From Bacteroidales bacterium (GTDB lineage Bacteria > Bacteroidota > Bacteroidia > Bacteroidales > UBA932): a stretch of 49,043 nucleotides of DNA. Every line of letters begins with the position of its first letter. Positions within the stretch are counted from its first letter, which is position 1. The notes beneath the pieces are model-generated. The model was given only the letters and a program-made list of their open reading frames with translations. It searched no databases and was not told where the DNA came from. Of this stretch, positions 38,032 to 46,200 are shown piece by piece. Location: positions 1 through 49,043 of the forward strand of contig JAFROJ010000033.1 of assembly GCA_017429765.1 (NCBI GenBank). The letters are read 5' to 3'. The translations under genes and the position numbers were made by a program.

Positions 38032-39969
38032 TTAAATGTTCACATCCTCGAGCTCCACCTCGGACTTGAGGTTCGCCCTGATGAAGTTCTGGCGGTCGAC
38101 AGTGTTGTCGCCCATGTAGAATTCCATGATGTCCGAGATCGACTCCTCGTCGGAGAGCTTGATGAGATCCAGCCTCATGTTCTCGCCTATGAAGTCCACG
38201 AACTCGTTCGATGAGATCTCGCCCAGTCCCTTGAAGCGGGTGATCTGCACGGCGGTCTTGAGGGCCTTGACGGCCTTCTCCTTCTCCTCGATGGAAAAGC
38301 AGTAGCGCCTCTCCTTCTTGTTCGCCACCCTGAACAGAGGCGTCTGGAGGATATGGATATGCCCGCGGCGGATCAGGTCGGGATAGTATTTCATGAAGAA
38401 GGTGACCACCAGCATCCTGATGTGCATCCCGTCGTCGTCCGCGTCGGTAGCCACGATGATGTTGTTGTAGCGGAGGTTGTCGAGGTCGTCCTCGACGCCG
38501 AGGGCGGAGATCAAAAGGTTAAGCTCCTCATTCTCAGCCACCTTTTTGCGACCTTCCTTGTAGCAGTTGATGGGCTTTCCCCTGAGGCTGAACACGGCCT
38601 GGTAGTTGGCGTCCCTCACCTTGGTGATGGTGCCGGAAGCGGAGTCACCCTCGGTTATGAATATGCTCGATTTCTCACCCATCTCCTCCTTCCCCTTGGG
38701 AAGCTTGTCGCTGAAGTGGAAGCGGCAGTCGCGGAGTTTCTTGTTGTAGAGATTCGCCTTCTTGTTCCTCTCGCGGGTCTTCTTCTGGATGCCGGCGATC
38801 TCCTCGCGCTCAGCCTGGGACTCCTTGATCTTGTTCTCGATGATGGGGACAAGGTCCAGATGGATCCTGAGGTAGTTGTCCAGGTGACGGGCCACGAAGT
38901 CGTTGACGAAGGACCTGATGGTCGGCCCCCGGTCGATCTCAAGTGAGCCGTCGGCGTTCTGGATCTTCTTGCCCTGGTTGTCGGTCTTGTATTTCTCCCA
39001 CATGTAGGTGGAGCCGAGCTTGGTCTTGGTCTGGCCCTCGAAATTGGGCTCCTGGATCTGGATGCTGATGGCCCCGATGATGCCCTGGCGGCAGTCCTCA
39101 GGCTTGTAGTCCTTCTTGAAATAGTCCTTCAAGGTCTTGGCTATAGCCTCCCTGAAAGCGGCGAGGTGGGTGCCTCCGTCGCGGGTGTTCTGGCCGTTGA
39201 CGAAGGAGGAGATGTTCTCCCCGTAGGAGTTGCCGTGGGTGAGGACTATCTCGATGTCGTCGTCCTCGAGGTGAATGGGCTCGTAGAGGGGAGTCTCGGC
39301 CATATTCTCGCGCACGAGGTCGAGGAGGCCGTTCTCGGATTTGTAGGGGGTGCCGTTGAGGACGAGGGTCAAGCCTTTCTTAAGGTAGGAATAGTTCTTG
39401 ACCATGGTCTCCACGTAGTCCAGGTTGAACTCGAAGCCTCCGAACATCTCCTTGTCGGGGGTGAACACCACGAGGGTGCCGTTCTTCTCGTTGACCTTCT
39501 CCTTCTTGCCGCTCCCGGTCAGCTCGCCCCTTGTGTAGCTGGCCCAGGAACTCTCTCCCTCACGGAAAGACTCGACATAGAAGCTCTCGGAAAGGGCGTT
39601 GACAGCCTTCGTTCCGACTCCGTTCAGTCCGACGGATTTCTTGAAGACCTTGTCGTCGAATTTTCCTCCGGTGTTGAGCTCGCTGGTGGCCTTCACGACC
39701 GATCCGAGGGGAATCCCGCGGCCGAAGTCCCTGACCTTGACCTGGTTCCCTTCGACGTCGATGAGGATCTTGTTGCCGAATCCGGCTGAATACTCATCGA
39801 TGCAGTTGTCCACGATCTCCTTCAGGAGAACGTAGATGCCGTCGCCGGGGTTGGACCCGTTCCCGAGGCGGCCGATGTACATTCCGGGTCTGCGCCGGAT
39901 GTGCTCCACCCCTTCCAGGGTCTTTATATGGGATTCGTTGTAGTCTTCAAAAGTCAGTTTCTCTGCCAT
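38032..39969 (-). CDS. parE: DNA topoisomerase IV subunit B
   Basis: 645-aa ATPase subunit of a type IIA topoisomerase that decatenates daughter chromosomes. GHKL ATPase: EHIRRRPGMYIGRLGNGSNPGDGIYVLLKEIVDNCIDEYSAGFG, DFGRGIPLG and VGLNGVGTKAVNALS. Toprim/catalytic lobe: SIFITEGDSASGTITKVRDANYQAVFSLRGKPINCYK, and DADDDGMHIRMLVVTFF. The mostly Bacteroidota form SSIFITEGDSASGT favours ParE over GyrB (EGDSAGGSA form). ATG 39969 (MAEKLTFEDYNESHIKTLEG) is chosen because the 35 residues upstream are non-family. ParC is not next to it; the downstream genes are lipid-acyl genes. Confidence 0.95.
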   Translation of the reverse strand: MAEKLTFEDYNESHIKTLEGVEHIRRRPGMYIGRLGNGSNPGDGIYVLLKEIVDNCIDEYSAGFGNKILIDVEGNQVKVRDFGRGIPLGSVVKATSELNTGGKFDDKVFKKSVGLNGVGTKAVNALSESFYVESFREGESSWASYTRGELTGSGKKEKVNEKNGTLVVFTPDKEMFGGFEFNLDYVETMVKNYSYLKKGLTLVLNGTPYKSENGLLDLVRENMAETPLYEPIHLEDDDIEIVLTHGNSYGENISSFVNGQNTRDGGTHLAAFREAIAKTLKDYFKKDYKPEDCRQGIIGAISIQIQEPNFEGQTKTKLGSTYMWEKYKTDNQGKKIQNADGSLEIDRGPTIRSFVNDFVARHLDNYLRIHLDLVPIIENKIKESQAEREEIAGIQKKTRERNKKANLYNKKLRDCRFHFSDKLPKGKEEMGEKSSIFITEGDSASGTITKVRDANYQAVFSLRGKPINCYKEGRKKVAENEELNLLISALGVEDDLDNLRYNNIIVATDADDDGMHIRMLVVTFFMKYYPDLIRRGHIHILQTPLFRVANKKERRYCFSIEEKEKAVKALKTAVQITRFKGLGEISSNEFVDFIGENMRLDLIKLSDEESISDIMEFYMGDNTVDRQNFIRANLKSEVELEDVNI

Positions 39970-40010
39970 CTCGTAAATTCTCGCGATATAATCACGCGAA
40001 TTTACGAACT

Positions 40011-40038
40011 TTTGGATTGATTTGAAAAAGTATCTTTG
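40011..40038 (+). promoter_or_regulatory. Promoter of the DUF1573 gene
   Basis: TATCTTTG (40031-40038) fits the -7 box and TTTG at 40011-40014 lies 16 nt upstream as a short-spaced -33. It diverges from parE. Confidence 0.5.
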
Positions 40039-40090
40039 TAGCTTTGCAATCCATTTTTGGAAAGGTATTTGCAATGGCCTTCTGGCAGCA

Positions 40091-41299
40091 ATGAAAGGTA
40101 CGATGAGAAAGTCGCTTATTCATACATTCTTAATCTCACTCCTCGCGGCCGTGTCCGGTCTTCCCGCTGTGGCCCAGGGATCCGCCGCCGACAATGTTTT
40201 CGGCGGGGTGGTGCGTCTGGACAAGACTGTCCATGATTTCGGGGACATCCTCGTCACCGACGGTCCTGTCTCATGCACCTTCACCGCGACCAACGTTGGG
40301 GACAAGCCTCTTGTCATCTACAACGTCGTGTCCTCCTGCGGCTGCACCGATGTCGAGTGGACCCGCCAGCCACTGAAGCCGGGCGAGAAAGGTGTCATCA
40401 AGGCGACTTACAAGAACGACGAGGGAGCCTATCCCTTCGACAAGAACCTGACCGTCTATTTCTCCGAGCCTAAGCAGCCTGTCATCCTGCGCCTCCGCGG
40501 CGAGAGCCACAAGAAGAAGATGTCTCTCAAGGAGATGTACACTGTCCGTTTCGGAGACCTCGGGTTCAAGACCGTCGACATCAAGGGCGGGAACCTTTCC
40601 CAGGGACAGCAGAGAAGCGGAGAGGTGACGGTCGCCAATGTGGGGTCGAAGCCTGTCTCGGTCAAGTTCGAGGATGTGAGCGACGGCCTTTCCGTCAAGC
40701 TCTCGCAGAATCCGATCCCGGCCGGGACGACAGCTAAGCTCACGTACACAATCACTTCCGACAGGGATCACTGGGGCAAGAACTACTACTATGCCACTCC
40801 CGTGGTGGACGGGAAGGTGCTGAAGGCAGTCGTCTCTCCCTCTTCGGAGCAGAGGCGGGAAGAGGCTGGCACAGAGGCTATTGTCGCCGATCCCAATCCA
40901 CTTCTCGGGGCGGGGAAGTCCAGGATAGGAATATACACCATCACCAAGGAGGACTTCTCCTCCATGACTAAGGAGCAGCGGGACGCGGCTCCTGTCCCGG
41001 TCGCCGCCGAGAGCAGCTTCTCGTTCGGCAAGGTCAAGTCCGGGACCAAGGTGAAAGGTGTCTTCGAGATAAGTAACAAGGGCAAGAGCCCGTTCAAGGT
41101 GTATAAGATCGATTCGGAGAGTTCCAAGCTGACCGCTTCCGGTTTCAAGGATGTCGCGCCCGGTGGCAAGGGCCGGCTTGAGGTGAGTCTCGACACTTCC
41201 ACCTTCCCGAAAGGGGAGTGCCTCGTCATCCTGACGTTGACCACGAACTCGCCCTCGAGACCGATCATGAACCTCTTCCTGACCGGCTGGATCGAATAG
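40091..41299 (+). CDS. DUF1573 (OmpL47/Ig-like) exported protein
   Basis: About 402-aa exported protein (signal SLIHTFLISLLAAVSGLPAVAQ) built from at least two DUF1573 Ig-like units. The first: LDKTVHDFGDILVTDGPVSCTFTATNVGDKPLVIYNVVSSCGCTDVEWTRQPLKPGEKGVIKATY…PFDKNLTVYF; the second around SFSFGKVKSGTKVKGVFEISNKGKSPFKVYKIDSESSKLTASGFKDVAPGGKGRLEVSLDTSTFPKGECLVILTLTTNSPSRP. Function of the domain is unknown; it is common in Bacteroidota. Start 40091 or 40103 (MRKSLIH) are both good; the upstream frame runs through the promoter. Confidence 0.88.
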   Translation: MKGTMRKSLIHTFLISLLAAVSGLPAVAQGSAADNVFGGVVRLDKTVHDFGDILVTDGPVSCTFTATNVGDKPLVIYNVVSSCGCTDVEWTRQPLKPGEKGVIKATYKNDEGAYPFDKNLTVYFSEPKQPVILRLRGESHKKKMSLKEMYTVRFGDLGFKTVDIKGGNLSQGQQRSGEVTVANVGSKPVSVKFEDVSDGLSVKLSQNPIPAGTTAKLTYTITSDRDHWGKNYYYATPVVDGKVLKAVVSPSSEQRREEAGTEAIVADPNPLLGAGKSRIGIYTITKEDFSSMTKEQRDAAPVPVAAESSFSFGKVKSGTKVKGVFEISNKGKSPFKVYKIDSESSKLTASGFKDVAPGGKGRLEVSLDTSTFPKGECLVILTLTTNSPSRPIMNLFLTGWIE

Positions 41300-41309
41300 G
41301 TGTCCCTGA

Positions 41310-42365
41310 ATGTTTGAGATAGTCACAGAAGCCCTCCGCTCCGCCATCCTGGTCTCGGGACTGGTGGTCGTGATGATGATGCTCATCGAGTCGTTGAACG
41401 TGGAGTCTGACGGAAGGATATTCCGCGGGCTCCGGAAGTCGGGCTTCGCTCAGGTGGTTTTCTCCGCCCTCCTGGGGTCGGTCCCGGGCTGTGTCGGAGG
41501 ATTCGCTGTGGTCTCCCTTTACACCCACAGGATGCTGGGCTTCGGGGCCCTCGTGGCGATGATGATCGCCACGGCCGGCGACGAGTCCTTCATGATGCTC
41601 GCCCTATTCCCGGGTAAGGCGGCGCTCCTGTTCCTGATCCTGTTCGTCCTTGCCGTGGTCGCGGGACTCGTCATAGACAAGTTCTGGAAGGGCGCCCGCC
41701 CTATTCCCACCCGTCTGGAGGACACCTATGAGCTCCACGATGACTGCCGTCACGACCATCACGACGCCCCAAGCGCCCGCCCCGGCAGACATTTCGGGTG
41801 GAAGAGGCTGGTGATGTTCCTTGGCGTGGCGGTCTTCGTCACGGCCCTCGTCTCCGGCTTCCTGGAGGAGGAAGCCCCGGAGCCTGACGGCCTCGGACTA
41901 TTCGACGAGAAGTGGATGTTCTGGCTCTTCGGAGCCCTCAGTCTCGTTGTCCTGGCCGCGCTCATCCTCGCCTCCGACCATTTCGTTGAGGAGCACCTGT
42001 GGGAACACATTATCCGCAAGCACCTTCCCAGCATATTCGCCTGGACTTTCGGGGTGCTCGTGATAATTGGGACCCTGTTCCATCTCGTGGACTTGGAGTC
42101 CTGGATAAAAGGCAACACCGCCCTTCTCATCCTGATCGCCATCGCGGTCGGGCTCATCCCCGAGTCGGGGCCCCACCTTGTGTTCGTGACCCTCTTCGCG
42201 GCGGGCGTGATTCCTTTCCCGGTCCTGCTTGCCAACTCGATCGTCCAGGACGGCCACGCCTCGCTCCCCCTGCTCGCCGACAGCAAGACCGCCTTCGTCA
42301 AGGCTAAAGCCGTCAAAGTCCTCCTCGGTCTGGCGGTTTTTGTGGTGTGGGGTTTGTTATTGTGA
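41310..42365 (+). CDS. Putative 10-TM heavy-metal exporter (ArsP_2 family)
   Basis: 351-aa polytopic membrane protein. The N-terminal hydrophobic run SAILVSGLVVVMMMLIES, FSALLGSVPGCVGGFAVVSLYTHRMLGFGALVAMMIATAGDESFMMLAL, a cytoplasmic His-rich loop (ELHDDCRHDHHDAPSARPGRH) and the C-terminal LIPESGPHLVFVTLFAAGVIPFPVLLANSIVQDGHASLPLLADSKTAFVKAKAVK are those of the putative 10-TM heavy-metal exporter family. The conserved ESGPH and QDGHASLPLL motifs are visible. The metal is not known; arsenic or manganese have been suggested for relatives. It lies 10 nt after the DUF1573 gene. Confidence 0.85.
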   Translation: MFEIVTEALRSAILVSGLVVVMMMLIESLNVESDGRIFRGLRKSGFAQVVFSALLGSVPGCVGGFAVVSLYTHRMLGFGALVAMMIATAGDESFMMLALFPGKAALLFLILFVLAVVAGLVIDKFWKGARPIPTRLEDTYELHDDCRHDHHDAPSARPGRHFGWKRLVMFLGVAVFVTALVSGFLEEEAPEPDGLGLFDEKWMFWLFGALSLVVLAALILASDHFVEEHLWEHIIRKHLPSIFAWTFGVLVIIGTLFHLVDLESWIKGNTALLILIAIAVGLIPESGPHLVFVTLFAAGVIPFPVLLANSIVQDGHASLPLLADSKTAFVKAKAVKVLLGLAVFVVWGLLL

Positions 42366-42375
42366 TTATTAGATT

Positions 42376-42383
42376 TATCTTTG
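42376..42383 (+). promoter_or_regulatory. -7 box of the ferredoxin gene
   Basis: TATCTTTG fits TAnnTTTG and ends 32 nt before ATG 42416. ACTAAGGAATT before the ATG offers a ribosome-binding site. Confidence 0.6.
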
Positions 42384-42415
42384 TACCAATTTTATTATAA
42401 TAAAACTAAGGAATT

Positions 42416-42589
42416 ATGGCTTACAAGATTTCTGAGACTGATTGCATCGCTTGCGGAACCTGTGCCGGTGAGTGCCCGCAGGGCGCTATCCACGAGGGGG
42501 ATTTCTACACGATCGACCCCGATGTCTGCATTGATTGCGGCACTTGCGCCGACGCTTGCCCCATGGGCGCCATCTCTCCCGGCGAGTGA
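42416..42589 (+). CDS. 2[4Fe-4S] ferredoxin (57 aa)
   Basis: A 57-aa protein too short for most gene finders: MAYKISETDCIACGTCAGEC then PQGAIHEGDFYTIDPDVCID, and CGTCADACPMGAISPGE. Two CxxCxxCxxxCP motifs (residues 10-21 and 38-49) hold two [4Fe-4S] clusters, as in clostridial-type ferredoxins, which carry electrons for fermentative oxidoreductases such as pyruvate:ferredoxin oxidoreductase. ATG 42416 follows AAGGAATT. The terminator at 42610-42636 ends this monocistronic unit. Confidence 0.97.
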   Translation: MAYKISETDCIACGTCAGECPQGAIHEGDFYTIDPDVCIDCGTCADACPMGAISPGE

Positions 42590-42609
42590 TCCGACTCAAG
42601 TTTAATCGA

Positions 42610-42636
42610 GCCTCGCGCCCCGGCGCGGGGCTTTTT
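42610..42636 (+). terminator. Intrinsic terminator after ferredoxin
   Basis: GCCTCGCGCC pairs with GGCGCGGGGC around a CC loop and is followed by five T (42632-42636). It separates the ferredoxin from the M16 peptidase. Confidence 0.88.
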
Positions 42637-42650
42637 CAACAATAGACAAT

Positions 42651-45461
42651 ATGAGAAGATTATTGATCATTGTCGCGTCTGCCGCCATTGTCCTTTCCTC
42701 TTTCGCGGCCGGCGCGCAACAGCTTCCCAACGATCCCGCTGTGCGTAAAGGCCAGCTGGAGAATGGCTTGACCTATTACATCAGGCACAACGACAAGCCC
42801 GCCCAGAGGGCTGAGTTCTACCTCGCGACCAATGTCGGCGCGATCCAGGAGACCCCGGATCAGGACGGCCTGGCCCACTTCCTGGAGCACATGTGCTTCA
42901 ACGGCACGAAGAACTTCCCCGAGAAGGGTATCCTGAACTGGTTGCAGAGCATCGGCGCCTCTTTCGGAGGCAATGTCAACGCCTCGACCGGCATCGACCA
43001 GACACAGTACATGCTGAATAACATCCCGCTCATCCGCGAGACTGTGGTCGACACCTGCCTCCTTATTCTCCACGACTATTCCCATTTCGTGACCAACGAT
43101 CCCGTGGAGATCGACAAGGAGAGACCCGTCATCATCGAGGAGAGACGAAGCCGCCGCGACGCCCAGTGGAGGACTTTCGAGCGCTCTCTTCCTATTATTT
43201 ATGGCGACACCAAATATTCAACCTGCACCCTGATCGGAAGCCAGGAGAACCTGGAGACCTTCAAGCCCGAGAGCCTGGTCAATTTCTACCGGACCTGGTA
43301 CCGTCCGGACATGCAGGCGGTCGTGGTCGTCGGTGACGTGGATGTCGACGCCGTGGAAGCCAAGATCAAGAGTATTTGGTCGGATATTCCGGCGGCCGAG
43401 AACCCCAAGCCAAAGGACATGATCACGATGAAGGACTTCACCGAGCCCCGCGTGGGGATCTTCACCGACCCGGAGACCACCGTCCCCACAGTCGAGCTTC
43501 TATGGATCAGCGACGCCCGGGACGAGGCTATGAACAGCACCCCGACCGGATATTCCCTCGACTTGATCGAGACCATTGTCTCGACTGTGATGTCGGAGCG
43601 TTTCAATGATGTCACCGCCAAGGCGGACGCCCCTTATCTCCAGGGAGTCTTCGGGATCGGCAAGGTCTGCGAGGCCTTCGAGGCTGTCATGGGGCAGGTC
43701 GCCCTCAAGGAGGACAACATCGCCGGCGGCTTCAAGGATTTCCTTATCGAGATCGAGAAGATGAGCCGTCACGGCTTCTCCGACGCTGAGGTAGGGAGGG
43801 CTAAGGACAACATCCTCGCTTCCCTGGAAAAGGCTGTCAACGAGGCTGAGACCAGGAAGAACCCGGAGTTCGTCCATCCCCTGGTCAGCAATTTCTTCGA
43901 CAATGAGGCCTACATGGAGCCCCAGGTCGAGTATGATCTCGCCAAGGCTTTCCTCGACCAGATCGACGCCGGGATCCTCAATCAGGTCATCTCAGAGATG
44001 ATTCCCGAGGATAATCTGGTGATAGTTTACAGCGGCCCAGAGAAGGCCGGAATAGCGACCCCGACCAAGGAGGCCCTGCTGGCCGCCTTCGATGAGGCGA
44101 AGGCCGCCGAGATCGAGGCTCCCGCCGAGGAGGCCGCCGCGGAGCCCTTCCTTGACCCTTCCGCCCTGAAGGGCGCCAAGGTCAAGAAGACCCGTTCCTC
44201 AGCCTATGGCTCGACAGAGTGGACCTTGAAGAACGGAGTCAAGGTCCTTGTCCTCCCCACTGACTATAAGAAAGACCAGATCCTCTTCAACATCTTCAAG
44301 CCGGGCGGTAAGACTTTGATTCCCACCGAGGATCTCGACTCATTTGACGGCTCTATCTACAGCGTGTTCGAGTCGATGCAGGGTATCTCCAAGTTCAAGG
44401 GGACCGAGGTCACCAAGATGCTTTCCGGCAAGAATATGTCCGAGAGGTCTTACATCGACGGATTGTACAACGGCGTGACCGGATCGTCCTCAGTGAAGGA
44501 TCTCGAGACCGCCTTCCAGCTCATGTACCTTGAGTTCACGGATCCGAGGTTCGACAGCGAGGAGTGGGACAACGCTGTCTCACAGTTGAAAGCCATTCTT
44601 CCGAACGCCCTCGGCACACCATCTTTCATTCTCCAGAAAGAGATGAATGACTTCTTCTACGGGAACAACCCCAGGAACAAGTTCATCTCGATGGAGACCT
44701 TGGACAAGGCCAGCGTGGCTGTCGCCGAGAAGAATTACCGTTCCTTGTTCGCCGACGCGGCCGGTGCCGATATGGTCATCATCGGTGATGTCGATCTCGA
44801 GACACTCAAGCCTCTGGTCGAGAAATATGTCGGTTCTCTCCCGAAGGGCAAGAAAGCCCCTAAGATCAAGGATGTCACTCCCCGTCTGGTCAAAGGTGAG
44901 AACTTGAGGACCATCCAGACCGACATGGAGACTCCAAAGTCTACCGTGATCCAGATGTACACGGATTACAGCCCTTACACCGTGAAAGCGGAGGTGATGG
45001 CCAAGGCGGTCAGCTATGTGCTCGACCAGATCTACACCGAGACCCTTCGCGAGGACGAGGGCGGCACCTACGGCGCCTCGACCAGCGCTAGCGCCGGACT
45101 CGAGCCCGAGCCGATCCGCTTGATCCAAGTCGCGTTCGCGTGCAAGCCTGAGATGACCGGGAAGCTCAAGACAATCGCCCGCGAAAAGTTCCGCGAGCTC
45201 TCCGAGAACGGCCCCACCGACGAGCAGCTCACCCGCACGATCGAGAACTTCAAGAAGAATATTCCCGAGAACCGCATCAACAACAGCTACTGGATGAACA
45301 ATCTTGTGAGGTACCTCAAGTACGGTCTCGACTACGACAAGGACTATGAGGAGGCTGTCTCCGGCATCTCCAAGGAGGCGATCCGGGAGGCCGCGGCCAA
45401 GTTGTACAACTCCGGTAACTTCATCGAACTCGTTCAGGTGCCCGGCGAGACCGCCGAGTAA
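42651..45461 (+). CDS. M16-family zinc peptidase (pitrilysin-like)
   Basis: 936-aa exported metallopeptidase. A signal peptide (MRRLLIIVASAAIVLSSFAAGAQ) leads to the N-terminal M16 domain with the inverted zinc motif H76-F-L-E79-H80 and a distal Glu in the EIDKERPVIIEERRSRR region. The second, inactive M16 repeat runs from about residue 520 (STEWTLKNGVKVLVLPTDYKKDQI) to the end (ENFKKNIPENRINNSYWMNNLVRYL). A low-complexity Ala/Glu linker (AKAAEIEAPAEEAAAEPF) joins the halves. Periplasmic peptide breakdown is the likely role. It begins right after the ferredoxin terminator, and a terminator-like inverted repeat follows at 45465-45508. Confidence 0.95.
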   Translation: MRRLLIIVASAAIVLSSFAAGAQQLPNDPAVRKGQLENGLTYYIRHNDKPAQRAEFYLATNVGAIQETPDQDGLAHFLEHMCFNGTKNFPEKGILNWLQSIGASFGGNVNASTGIDQTQYMLNNIPLIRETVVDTCLLILHDYSHFVTNDPVEIDKERPVIIEERRSRRDAQWRTFERSLPIIYGDTKYSTCTLIGSQENLETFKPESLVNFYRTWYRPDMQAVVVVGDVDVDAVEAKIKSIWSDIPAAENPKPKDMITMKDFTEPRVGIFTDPETTVPTVELLWISDARDEAMNSTPTGYSLDLIETIVSTVMSERFNDVTAKADAPYLQGVFGIGKVCEAFEAVMGQVALKEDNIAGGFKDFLIEIEKMSRHGFSDAEVGRAKDNILASLEKAVNEAETRKNPEFVHPLVSNFFDNEAYMEPQVEYDLAKAFLDQIDAGILNQVISEMIPEDNLVIVYSGPEKAGIATPTKEALLAAFDEAKAAEIEAPAEEAAAEPFLDPSALKGAKVKKTRSSAYGSTEWTLKNGVKVLVLPTDYKKDQILFNIFKPGGKTLIPTEDLDSFDGSIYSVFESMQGISKFKGTEVTKMLSGKNMSERSYIDGLYNGVTGSSSVKDLETAFQLMYLEFTDPRFDSEEWDNAVSQLKAILPNALGTPSFILQKEMNDFFYGNNPRNKFISMETLDKASVAVAEKNYRSLFADAAGADMVIIGDVDLETLKPLVEKYVGSLPKGKKAPKIKDVTPRLVKGENLRTIQTDMETPKSTVIQMYTDYSPYTVKAEVMAKAVSYVLDQIYTETLREDEGGTYGASTSASAGLEPEPIRLIQVAFACKPEMTGKLKTIAREKFRELSENGPTDEQLTRTIENFKKNIPENRINNSYWMNNLVRYLKYGLDYDKDYEEAVSGISKEAIREAAAKLYNSGNFIELVQVPGETAE

Positions 45462-45463
45462 TC

Positions 45464-45525
45464 TTTTACGAAATTTTTGAAAAAATTATTGTCTTTCGTA
45501 AATTTTTTATATATTTGCGAAAGAC
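45464..45525 (+). promoter_or_regulatory. Inverted repeats around the NfeD-like promoter (terminator and possible operator)
   Basis: TATATTTG (45510-45517) is the -7 box. GTCTTTCGTAAAT (45491-45503) pairs with ATTTGCGAAAGAC (45513-45525) around the box. The left arm also pairs with TTTACGAAA (45465-45473) upstream and is then followed by TTTTTT, giving a terminator-like arrangement for the M16 gene. The two pairings share bases. Operator function is inferred from symmetry only. Confidence 0.45.
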
Positions 45526-45541
45526 ATTAATTATATTCGTT

Positions 45542-46159
45542 ATGATCGCTTGGTGGAATTCACTCAGTACGGTTATGCAGGTCCTCTGGGCCATAACCCT
45601 TTCAGCCTCACTTATTTTTGTGATCCAGACCGTCTTGACTTTCCTCGGGATAGGTGGAGACGGCGGGATCGACGCTGACGTTGACATGGGCGGAGACGTC
45701 GATTTCGGAGGCGGAGACGGCACTTTCGACGCCGACCCGTCGATGAATCTCCTGACTTTCCGCAACTTCGTCAACTTCTGTCTCGGATTCGGCTGGACAG
45801 CTGTCCTGATGCGGGACAAGGTCAAGTCCGACTTCCTGCTCATGCTGGTCGCCGTCATTGTCGGAATCGGCCTTGTGGCCGCCGTGATGTGGCTCTTCAA
45901 ATGGCTGAGCGGGATGCAGCAGAGCGGGAATATCGACGTCCACTCGGCGGCCGTAGGCTGCGAGGGGAAGGTCTATCTCACCATCCCCGGCGAGCGGGCC
46001 GGCGAGGGCAAGGTCCAGATCACCATCAACAACTCCGTGCGCGAGTACGACGCCCTTTGCGAGGGTGACACAATCCCGACCGGAGCCCCCATCAAGGTCG
46101 TCGGGGTCGTCAACGACCACACCCTCATCGTCGAGGAGATCACCCCCACAATCATCTGA
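45542..46159 (+). CDS. NfeD-like membrane protein
   Basis: 205-aa membrane protein: hydrophobic VMQVLWAITLSASLIFVIQTVLTFLGIGG, an acidic Gly-rich loop (DGGIDADVDMGGDVDFGGGDG), a second pair of segments (VNFCLGFGWTAVLM; DFLLMLVAVIVGIGLVAAVMWLFKWL), and a C-terminal OB-like domain (GCEGKVYLTIPGERAGEGKVQITINNSVREYDALCEGDTIPTGAPIKVVGVVNDHTLIVEEI). It precedes a flotillin gene by 41 nt; NfeD-like and flotillin genes often form an operon for membrane-microdomain assembly. ATG 45542 is chosen over 45515, which would begin in the promoter. Confidence 0.87.
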   Translation: MIAWWNSLSTVMQVLWAITLSASLIFVIQTVLTFLGIGGDGGIDADVDMGGDVDFGGGDGTFDADPSMNLLTFRNFVNFCLGFGWTAVLMRDKVKSDFLLMLVAVIVGIGLVAAVMWLFKWLSGMQQSGNIDVHSAAVGCEGKVYLTIPGERAGEGKVQITINNSVREYDALCEGDTIPTGAPIKVVGVVNDHTLIVEEITPTII

Positions 46160-46200
46160 CAATTAATATATTCCAATAATATTCCAAAAATCACATAACC

